A model generated the notes under the pieces. That model was given only the letters and a program-made list of their open reading frames with translations. It made no database searches and was not told the origin of the DNA. The position numbers were made by a program, and so were the translations under genes. Below are positions 13,801 through 25,800 of a stretch of DNA of 64,000 nt, piece after piece. This DNA is from Tridacna crocea. Taxonomy: Eukaryota; Mollusca; Bivalvia; Cardiida; Cardiidae. The first letter of the stretch is position 1. Each line of letters begins with the position of its first letter. The DNA is taken from the NCBI GenBank assembly GCA_943736015.1, contig OX031062.1, positions 60,562,962 to 60,626,961 on the forward strand, given 5' to 3'.

Positions 13801-16800
13801 AGCCCACTCATGTCAGATCCTATATTTCTGTAATTGAGACAAAGGAAAAAATATGTGGGCCATACCCTGGCAAAAAGGGGGCGTAGTGCATCTAAATGAT
13901 AACAATAAACATTTAACTCTTTACCACACATTCCCACCTTTTAACGACCCAGAGAAAGAAGCCTTTTGAAAACATTGTGGGAAAAGGAGAAAATGCTGGT
14001 AACCAGCATTTTCTCCTTTTCCCACAATGTTTTCTACCCTTCCAACTTCAAATTTCAATTCTTCAGCCATATTTATTTTGTCATCGGCAAATGCTTTCAA
14101 TCTGGACCAGTCTAAAATTTTGTTGTGTGGTAAAGAGTGAATGTGGATCCATAAAATTCTTTTTGTCTGACAACCAATTGAATCATGGGGTAGAGTTGTC
14201 CAAAGACATACTGAAAAAAAAATTGACTAATAGTGAAAAGTTCCATCTAAGGTCAGCCTGCGAATACTGTGCAAGCTGACCTGGCTCGATACTTTACTCA
14301 GGTGCATTAACCCATTACCACACAATCCCTACTTTTGACGCCCCTGAGAAGGAAGCCTTTGGAAAACACTGTGGGAAAAGGAGAAAATGCTGGTAACCAG
14401 CATTTTCTCGTTTTCCCACAGTCTTTTCTACCCTTCCCAGAACGAATTTCAATTTTTCATTTACCTTTATTTTGTTGTCTGTAAATGCTTTCAATTTAGA
14501 CCAGTCTAAAATTTTCTTGTGTGGTAAAAGAGTTAAGCCCTTTTATTACAGAGTATGGCTTATATCATGAAGGAGGAGGAAAAGTCATTTTTGAATGAGA
14601 TGGGCATATTAAGCCTTTCCCAAACGATCCCTGGTTTTTACGGGTCTTGAAAAGTAGCCTTTTGAAAACATTGTGGGAAAAGGAGAAAATGCTGGTAACC
14701 AGCATTTTCTCCTTTTCCCACAATGTTTTCTACCCTATCATAGACAGAAATCACCTTTTCAGCAACAGTTAAATTGTCGTCTGCAAATGCTTTCCATTTG
14801 GTCTAGTCCAAAAGTTTGTCGTTTGGGAAAGGGTTAAGATATGGGTCAATTATTACTTGACTAGAAGATTCTGGGATTTTTTTCCCCTTTTTCCTTTTCA
14901 AAAAACTGGACAGAGGTTGAAAGCCACACTTGTGCAGAACAGGGTTAGGTATATAGAGGATAATCAACTGGTTATTTTTGATATGAAAAATATCTCACAA
15001 GGATGTGTTGTTAGGCGTTGAAAAAACGAGTGCGCAGCACAAGTTTTTTTTAATGCCTTACAATGCATCCAAGTGGGATATTTTTCATATCAAAAATAAC
15101 CAGCTGATTATTTTATTTATTTATATACCTTATTAACATTATTATTTTTGATTTTTTGTTTGAAAGTCAAAATCAATACTTAGGATAGAGAGAAGAAATC
15201 AAGGACACAGTGTGGATGAATACATAATTTAAAAGAACAAAACGAGATTGAGTAAAGTAGTTTGATTATCTAGTTGAAAACAAAGAGGTTACAATTAACA
15301 CTATCTATAAGTGCTCAATGAAAAAAAAAAGTAGTTCCTAAATTATGGCAGGAAGTGAAAGTGGAAGTTGATATTGTCACTAGTGATGATATCAAAATTT
15401 ATTACATTGGGAAATTCCAGGAGTTGACTACTAGGTGTATAATAAATAGAGGATAATCAACTGGTTAATTTTGATATGAAAAATATCTGACGAGGATGCG
15501 TTATTAGGCGTTGAAAAAACGGGTGCACAGCACAATTTTTTTAAACGCCTTTCGACGCATCCGGGTGAGATATTTTTCATATCAAAAATAACTAGTTGAT
15601 TATCCTCTATTCATTATATACCTTATCAACATTATTATTTTCAATTTTTCATTTCAAAGTCAAAAAAAAAAACTGTAGTCGAAAAAAAAAGTAGTTCCTA
15701 AATTACGGCAGGAAGTGAAAGTGTAAGTTGATATCGTTACTAGTGATGAATATTTTCAGTCACTTGTTATAAACATTTCAGGACTTAATGAGAGATAATT
15801 TGTCATAAATCACTAGACTGAGGGTTGTACCATTACTTCTGAATGATTCAAATAAAGATAACTTGCTTGTATTGCACAATGTAGTTCGCTGCAACCTCTT
15901 CAAGAATGTATCGCAGCCATCATCTACATCTGAGGTGTCATTGAGCACAGGCTCATTTCCAGCACCAAAGGAAATCCATTGGTTACACTGGGTGTCAGGT
16001 GATGGTACAATAACTGTTTTTGTTGTTGTACTGCAAAAAGAAGGCATCCAAATAAAACTTTTCAGTATGTAAGTCTACTCAACTTTTAGATGAACCCAAG
16101 TTTCTACACAATTTAAGAAATCTGTACTGTAGTAAGTATTGCAAGTACATGTACCTTCAGCAACTGTTGATTTCCAACTCATATATTACAGCAAAAGTTC
16201 TTCTATCTGACTATATCAAAGATAATCTCTCATAATATGTAAAATTCTCCATCCTGGTGGCACTTTCAACAGAAAGGCCATAAGCACACACTATAGAATA
16301 AGATGAACATGTAACTTGCTATCAAATTTCTAAACAAGGACAAATGGTTTAAGTTCTTTTCTGCAAAACATTTCAAATGCGTTTTGTCTGTAAAGATAAC
16401 TCCTAACAACTTTCTGTGTTACATGTCCCTCCCTTTAAATTTTTACATTGCAGAAGCTTCAAGTGTATAACCCTTTACTCCATAGATACTCATTTCTATG
16501 CATTGCTTGCAGGAGCCTTTGGAAAACATTGTGGCAAAAGGTGAAATTGATCGTGACGAGCAATTTCACCTTTTGCCAAAATGTTTTCTACACTATCAAA
16601 AGGTGTCATATACACATAAGAAACAGCTTCATCCTTACTGTTATTTATGGTCAATTAGAGATACCATAGAAATGCTTTATGGGGTATAGGGTTAAAATAA
16701 CCCCAGATTTCAAAATTTGACATTACTTTAATTCTTGACCACACAATACCGACTTTTAACGACCCTGAGAAAAAAGCCTTTTGAAAACACTGTGAGAAAA

Positions 16801-19800
16801 GGAGAAAATGCTGGTAACCAGCATTTTCTCCTTTTCCCACAATGTTTTCTACCCTTCCCAAAACAATTTTCAAATTTACAGTCACATTTATTTTGTCGTC
16901 TGCAAATGCTTTCAATTTGGACCAGTCTATAATTTTGTTGTTTGGTAAAGAGTTAACCCTTTTCTTTACAATTACAACTTTTAACAACCCTGAGGAATGA
17001 GCCTTTTGAAACTTTGTTGGATGAGGGGAAAATGCTGATTAACAGCATTTTCTCCTTTCCAACAAAGTCTTTTACCTTACCAAAGAAAAATTTAGTAATT
17101 TGAACCACTATGAAATTGTTGTCTGCAAATGTTTTCAATTTGAATGGGACTAAAATCTTGCTGTGTAGTAAAGAATTAAGTTTCATTATACATGTAACTG
17201 ACTCTGGTGAATAATATTGGACATTCATTGTTCTACTTCCTCCACCTATTCTGTCGCTCTGTTAAAAAAATTTTGATACTTACTAAACTATGTTGACTTC
17301 TGGTGCAATTCTTATTTGTCGCTGTTGAACCTTTGTATTTCCTACTAGAACCATTGTGCATTATTGATACACCCCAAAATGTTTGCACAAGTCTCTTTTT
17401 TTTTTTATGAATCGAGTTGATTAATTTTAATATTCAAAGTCATTTTTTATCCATATATCGAAACCTTCGCATGCATATTCTCTTTTATGAAAATCATACC
17501 TGGAAAATTTTGAACTATCAATTTTATTATTTTAAATGCTCTTTTCAATATTTTTTCAGCTATATCACAGGAGTAGTCTCAATAATAAGACGCTATGGTG
17601 ATATTTTTCATATTTGGACATTCACCCTGCACCATACCAGAGGCGATCAGTCAAAAAGTAACATCACCTTTGTGGACAGTAAATCCGTACTAATCACAGG
17701 AGCAGGATCTAAAAGGTCCGTAGGAGCAAGTGCATCTTACAGACCTCACTGTAACTGGCCTTTTACCTAAATTTAAATTTTTGGGCTACCTTTATTTTGT
17801 TGTCTGCAAATACTTTCAGTTTGGACAAGTCTAGAATTTTGTCTTTTGGTAAAAAGTTAAATGGCTGCTAAGCTCTACTATACCAAGTTACATTATTATA
17901 TGGCTTGCAACACACGAAAAGGGGCATTCGGACATTTGCGTAAAGTGTCGTCTCGGATGAGCCTGCGCAGTCCGCGCAGGCTCATCCGAGACGGCACTTT
18001 ACGACTACATTAGATTTTGTGCTACAGTAGACTTGCACAAAACAGAAAAATGACATAAAAATGGAAGATGCCTTCTCGGAAAAGCGTACGCAGTCCGCGA
18101 GGGCTAGCCCGAGACGGCACTTTACGCTAATGTCCGAATGCCCCTTTTTGTGTGTTGCAGGCCATATGGTCATTCATCGGAATAATTCACACTACGGCCC
18201 CTATCATCATTTTGATAGCAGAGTCATCATAGAGAAAAAACACAGTAGGTCTAGATCTAAAGAGAATTATTACTTTGAGGAGAGATTTTGCTTACTATTG
18301 CTATTTGGAGCCTTGCTATTTCATCATTTGTCACTTTCTACCTTACTCGGTTACTGAATAGGCTTTGTTCCCCCCTTCCCACCCATTATATCTTTTCGTT
18401 TTAGACTTTCATTCACTCATTTATTTCTGTCCACAGGGTTCCAGCTTAATTTGTTTGGGCCCAAAATGACAACGGTTGTCGACAGGCCTTGAAAGCTCTC
18501 TCATTCCCATTTTTCATTCAAACGGATCCGCCTGATAAACTTTTTTATCTGAACACTGGTTCTCGTCTTTACCCTTGCGCAAGTATAAGCCGGAAAGCAA
18601 TTGTACTCTCTACGAAGGAGAACGTCGCCAATATACGAAAGAGAATTCTACTCAAAATTTGACGTAAATTGATAACGATTTCTCATCTTATTGTCAAGCA
18701 TTTGATATGAAAGTTACGGAACCACTGAAACAACGAATTCGCCCTAACTACAGATTTGAAATAAATTAATCAATAAATATGAATGACTTTTCAAATTGAC
18801 CTTAACTCGAAACATCTCTTTTTGAAAACGACAGGACGAAATCTGTGACGAAAATGACAATGTTCTTACAATAATCAAAGTGCTGAAAGGGATCTGGTAT
18901 GACTTTGACAAAGTTTCAAATCGACTTTTTGGCACAAAAAGCGACGTTTTTATGCATTTTGGGATGTTTGGTGTCAGTCAGGGCTCTTATATTATTACAA
19001 ATAAATCAGAATGTAGGTTTGAATCCAAGCATGGCGAAACTCTTTTCGAGGATTTGGGATCTAGTCATTGTGACGGAACAACTTTTTGTATTTGCGCCAA
19101 ACTCCGTGCGCAGGTTAACCTGGGTCGAAACTTTGCTATAAGTAAATTTTCTGCATTCAAAGGACCAGTTCGTCTCATGATTCAGACGGTTAATACACAA
19201 AGTGGATGTCATTAATCTATAAGTGCTTGGTATAAGGCTTTAAGGAGGTACATTAACCGTTTTTTTCACAGCATGGTTCATCTGTATTGAGATCTACATC
19301 CACCTCTCATTGTGTCTATAATTTGATATTTTTCAAATGTGCATGTGATCACCATTTTCTTTTACACTATTTTCATTTTCTTTTTTTTTTTAATATGTTA
19401 AGCCATATCTATGAAAGTCTTTGTTACATTACAGGCCCCGTAGGGGGGGGGGGAGGGGGGGGGGCTCAGCCCTCCCAATAATTTTGAAAATCATAGTAAC
19501 TAAAATATGAGTTTTTAGTGCAATGCAACTACCACGCAGAAAATCTCAGTATTTCAAAGTTAGCCCCCCCCCCTTCCCCCCAATCTTGAAATGCTTCCTA
19601 CGTGGCTGCATTACATTGAGAATGAGTTGATCACATGCTGTGAGCACAACCTTCAATTTTCTATCTTTTAACAGAACAGTGATGCATTGCTTTTACAACT
19701 GTTCATCATAAATATTCTGTATGTCGCTCTAATATGAGGTTAAACATTCGTAAGTTTTGAAGAGGTCGTCGTCTACACCAAAAGTATTGCCTTACATTTT

Positions 19801-22800
19801 CCATGTATAAACATGACAAATTATTTAATATTTTAATTCACATCCCATTTTCTGATATAATCCTCATTTTCTTTTTTAACAACAGTACACTTCTTGCACG
19901 TTCTCAACTCTAGTACAAACTTTCTTGGTTTTACAATTACCAGCTCTCTGATAGTTTTTGGCACGTTACCGCCGTACCTCTTTGCCAGACGACAAAAGTT
20001 TAGACTCGTGCGACTTGAAAGCATGCTTAGACGACGATGTAAAAGGAACTAAGTGATGGAATTAATCTTTCAATTAAAGAAAAATTTGAAAAAAAAAACT
20101 TCATGAGATTAAGTAGAGATTTTTTTTCGCTGTCTGCATATGCTATCAAAAAGAAAGAGTCTTACACAGCTAATTAATAGATAGGTACAATAGAAAATAT
20201 TGCAGCACACAGACAAATTACTCGTCCACAAAAACTTTTATTTTTTTCCACATTTACCAATTAATAAACGATTTTGATCAAATGATTATCACAGCGATGT
20301 TCACAGGCACAGAGTGAGTACATAGATTCACAAATCACAAGGTCTAGTACTGCGTGGTGAAAATGTTCTTATATCATCAAACGATTGATTTTTCTGACTT
20401 AATATTAGCTTATCCTTTACTGACTAGCCGGTTATCCCTTTACCATCAGTTTTTGTATTTTAGCGACCCTGAATATTTGGCTATGGCTTTGGAAAAAATG
20501 CAGGTTATGGAATAAACTGTCGCCTGCGAAAGCTTTGATTATTTCATATCTCCGTCATTAGATTGAAGATGTTCACGTCAAACTTGGAAAATGTTGTTAA
20601 CTGTCGAAAGGGGAATGCCATGTGGGTAACCCACTTAATAATTTTGACATAATCGTGTCAACTTGCAAACATTCACTTCAAAAGCAACTGCAGCTTTCCC
20701 GCACCACGACCATCTCCCTAACATTGGCATCTGCATGCGGTGCTGGTATTGGTATATAAGTTTGTCATTTTAATTCACTATGATATTTTGTCGAGAAAAG
20801 AACTCGTCATCGAAAAATAAACTTCCCCAGTTTTTTTATTATGCAACTCATACAACAATATTGTTCTTCAATAAAAATCTGAAAGATTTCAATCAGCCAC
20901 CGATAAGTCCCTGTTAAAATATTTGAACGGATATAATCTGCTTATCTATTCAGCGACCGTTGTCGAGCTGACTTTTAGGTACTCTTTCACTTTTTGTAAC
21001 TCTATAAATAACCGATGTCAACAACATAATGTTAGACTTGTCAACACAACATAATGTTAGACTTGTCAACACAACATAATGTTAGACTTGTCAAAACTGA
21101 GAGCATTTCAGGATTTAGTTGGCATGTGGTTCTATTGATGGGGCTTGTCTTTGTAAGGCTCGAAAATTTAAAAAAAAGCATTTTCTGTTTTTGAAGCAGT
21201 GTTTGCCAGGAACTATTTATTTGAAGTCGTATAAACTGTTTAGTGCAGGGTTAAGTAGAAATTTTCATCTTCAACATCATTGGAAACATAGAGAGAAAGG
21301 GAGCCATGACCATACGTATGTTATTGCTCCTGTTCCCACAGTGCTTTCGAAATTTTTCAACTGCATTGAGAGCAAAGAGTCATACTTGTATTTGTCTAGT
21401 TTATTGGTTTTATTTTCTGTCAGCAATGTACGGTGATTCATATAACACTGTAGAGGTGAAAAACATTTTAATGTTTTGGTCATACAATTTTGTTCGTTTT
21501 AATTGGCTTAACTTTCCATTCATATCATCCCGATTATGTTTATTCAATTCCTTTGCATTTGTTCAGGATTTTGTACCGCCTTGCCCAAGAACACTCCTAC
21601 GTGATAAACGTCTCTAGCAGGGGTCAAAGCCGTATCCGAATAAGGCTTCGAAACCCTTAGCCATGTGCACATGGTAGGTACAGAGTGTTTAGATTCATTG
21701 CAAAGCATATAAATGCAACTTCCATCGACGACTGAAAATTCACTTCACATTTTTAAAACCCAGAAAACTGTTTATATGTAAATCTCTATGCTTGACTCAA
21801 CAAACGGGCGGCATAGATCAATATCAGACTGCACGTTTTGTGCAGTCTGATCTTGATCTATGCTGCTCGCAAAAGTTCTTGTTTTCAATTACGGTGCTGA
21901 AAAGGTTAATAAAAGCGTAACTCTGTGTAATTAAAGCTTAAAGTATAGAATATCTTCGATTAAGGTTTACATGCCAATATTTGAAATACTTGTAATTTGA
22001 CCCGTTATTGAAGCAACGGAAACCCCATTTTAATTAGTTCAGCGTCAACTATACTTTGTCCAACCTTTTCATACGATAGCTGGATATACAATCCAGTGAA
22101 ACTGAGAAAGATTTTTATATCTGATCGACTTACTAAGCGGGCGGCATGCTTATAAAATCAGAATGTACGTTCTCTGCAGTCTGATCTTAATCTCTGCTTC
22201 CTGAAAAAAACAACAACAACTGTTATTATCTTAGGTCTACTCATTCCATTACGATAGAAAAGTAGCTTTTCAAATGAAAATTTAATTGTAAATATCTTTT
22301 CTGAGGAAAAAAATAACGACCCATTCTTTGAATTTGAATATTTTTTTTATTGGGATATTAACTCATTCTCCCCGGTGACAAATTTGCAATAGACGAGCTC
22401 AACACTGTACCAAACGACAATTTTTTATGGACGACAATTTAAGTGCGACTCAAAATTCTTGAAGCAAAAAAAGGACAGGAGTGAACTCGTCTAAGATCTT
22501 AGACGCATAATCGAACTCATCCGAGATCTTATAGTCATATGTATTTTGAATAAGTTTGGTGCTGATTGGTTGATATTTGAAGATGCTAGAGTGTAAACCA
22601 AATCAAATATAGCCATTTGTCTAATTCAAGGGCAAATAACTACAGATGTGCTGGTCTGATTAGACCCATAACCAAATTGATTCGAGATCTTATAGTCATT
22701 CATATTTTGACCAAATTTGGTGCTGACTGGTTGATTTTTGTAGATGCTAGAGTGTAAACAAGAAAATGTGAACAGACAACGGACGGACGTCGACGGACAG

Positions 22801-25800
22801 TGAGTGATCAGGTGAGCTAAAAATGCGGGCTTCCAGCAGTTTGTCTTTTTCCCACAATGTTTTCAATGGCCTTCCCAAGAGTCTCTAAATGATGTGACAA
22901 AGGGTTGAAAATCAATTTTAACTTAATTGGTAGATGGATATTAGAATATAAATCGTCAAATAAAGTCTACCGCAGGGCGAATGAAAGCGTCTACTAGAGA
23001 TAAAATACAAATCCCATTCCGACCAGCAAAATAACGGTTAGACAATGTGTTGGGTTGCTTAGGTACTTTCCATAAATTTCGGCATGTGTCAATACAATCA
23101 CTGACTTTTGTCAATATATGTTTTTGCCAATATATTTACGTTCATATCATAACTTCTTTTTTTTTTAAATTAGACACTTTTGTTCGGCTTTACAAATGTT
23201 AGAAATGAATGAACTTTACAATAGACGTAAACTCATGAATTGTTACAAATTATTGATGGTTTGTCATTACTGTTTTCACGACTGAGACTTTTGTTCGACC
23301 GCATAAATAGCCGCCTAAAAAATGGAAGGATGGGTGAATAAAAGAAAATAAGTGAATGATAGAAAAAAAATATTCAAACACTGTGATAACATACACTGAA
23401 ATAGGAAGTGACAACATCATAAAGCAAATTTATAACGAGACAAATGATAACAGATAGACAGAATAGGAGGCTGACAGATTAGGAGGCAGACAGAATAGAG
23501 ACAGACAGACAGAGAGAGAGAGAGAGAAAATCAATCGCAAAAAAAGATCAAAGATGCAAATGATTGAATTACCCCTTTCAAATTCGCGAATACCAACTGA
23601 CTACAAGACGACAAAATTTTAGACATGTCCAAATTGAAAGCTTTTGCAGAGGACAAAATAGATGAATCTCAAACGGAGAAATCTGTGTTAACACTTTACT
23701 AAACGACAAAACTTTAGACTCGTCCAAATCCAACGCATTTGCAGAGATAGAATAAATGCGACGCAAAAAAATGACTTTATAAGAGTGGAAAACATTTTGG
23801 AAAAGGAGAAAATCCTGATTACCATCATTTTCTCCTTTTCCAACAATGTTTTCAGTAGGCTTCTTCCAGGGATTGTTAGGTAAAGGGTAACCCGTACTCT
23901 GCTGACCAAAAGAAATTAAACTTTCAGGCTAATGGTAAAAAACCTAATTTTTTTCTGTTTCAAAGGTATTGTTCGGAATGAAAATATCAGACAGTGTAGA
24001 CCCAAGATCAGACTGCACGTTCTGTGCAGTCTGATCTTGATCTACACTGTCCGCAAAAGATATTTGAGTCGCGCTAAGCAGTTTAACCCTTTCCAAAACG
24101 GCAAATTTTGGACCAGACCAAATTGAAAGCATTTTACAGCTAACAAATTAACAGTTGCTAAAAAAATATTTTTTCTATATGATGGGGTAGAAAACATTGT
24201 GGGAAAAGGAGAAAATGCTGGTTACCAGCATTTTCTCCTTTTCCCACTATGTTTTCAAAAGGCTTCTATTCCTGACCCGTAAAAACTAGGGATTATTTGG
24301 GAAAGGCTTAAGGGATAGTCAATATTCGCATTTATATCGACTAGGTGAAATCGGATGAGACGGTATTGTATGCGTTTATCATTTATATCATTTTCCCTCT
24401 ATTTGAATAGTTAATAAAAATAAATCATTTTAATGTTTGAGAAAAGTGGTCTTCTGTGACCCCATTATTTATTACCTGGTAATTTCAAATTAGCATTGTA
24501 TAGTGATAGGAAGGTAGGCAGAAGAGGGAGTACGAAAAATCAATTAAACCAATTACAGCCAGGATTTTTTTTCGAGAAGAAATAATGCAGGGCATATAAT
24601 ACAAGAGTGCTTTTACCTGACCAGGCTACATATAATTCAAGATCCTTCAGGTTTATAGAAAGAAACAGGAAAATTTTTATCTGTCAATAGATAATTGTTT
24701 TTTAATTAATAAACTTTTCCTGCATAAAATCAAAGCGTTGAGAAGTGGTATTTGTCAAGGAAACCCATTTTGTGGAATTAAAAGTTTGAAAGGAAAAGAG
24801 ACATATTGTTCAAATATTTGCTTAAAAGTCAACCCACTAAGCAAATGAATCCTTTTCGGTTGAGGGGAGAGTGCTCATGTACCTTAAAACTATAATTTTG
24901 AAATATCTTTAGCCTTTTACATTTAATTTCCAACATTACAATCAATTACTTCGATCTATAAATATTCATGAGCAATCACATGGAGAAGTGCGCAATCATA
25001 GGACGAACAAGCGATGGAACGAATTGGTTTGGAACGAAAAAGCAGGCAAATTTGTATTATTGCGTCAATAAAAGGCTATGAGCGATAGAAGCTATTTTCA
25101 ATAAAAATAAGTATCTCAACGATCGATGGCCGTGCCCAATGTATTTTAGTATGCCATTTCAATTTACATATCTGAGTGCTACCGAAAAACTCATTTGCCT
25201 GAGAAAAAATGAGTTCTACTGGGTTTATTTCCTTCGGCTTTGCACAAAATAAGATACATGGTTATCAAAATTCAATCTTGAACTCATAGTGGTATTGTCT
25301 TCGACAAATACCACAATTCTAGCTCTTTAGTGTTGTATAATGATACAACCCCCGATTTTTGTTGCTGCTCGGTGTATTGCAATTTATCACCTGTAAGATC
25401 GTCACTTATCAATACAACTGCAGCTGTTTTAGTGGACAGTGTTGTCCAAGATCAGACTGCACAGAAAGTGAAGTCCAATCTTAGGACTATGCTGTCCAGT
25501 TTTCCTACAAACGATTTGAACAAAATGTGGTATGTTTTACGCGACTAAATCTGTCTATTTAGATCTACGTCATTTTGCACTTTAAAGGTTTTTTTTTTCT
25601 ACAGTTCTAGATAGCTAAAGTAACAAAAAGAAACACTGTCAGCCAGTGGTAAACATGAGTCAGCCTGGGATCGTACTAGTATTCACCAACCAGTCTTAAG
25701 AACGTTCTTTGTCTTATTCTCAAGAATTTTCTATATTTGAAAGTAACAAAACTTTTGATTGGCTAAACCTCCTTCCGCGCCAAATAGGCCTATGTGACTC

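Noticed and set aside
13977-14279. Repeated 60-150-residue open frames with GKGENAGNQHFLLFPQCFLPF-like peptides, on both strands all over the window
   Set aside because: They are readings through the F1 hairpin and arms. The same peptide appears wherever a copy lies, in either orientation, with random ends.
15778-15830. Alternative end of the minus-strand gene after exon 7
   Set aside because: The frame runs on to a stop near 15778, but the GT at 15830 gives the phase exon 8 needs and eight further in-frame exons follow, so the full-length model is preferred.
18880-19215. 111-residue open frame, possible small gene
   Set aside because: No recognisable motif, no splice support, and overlapping frames on both strands of similar length. 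It lies inside a long intron.
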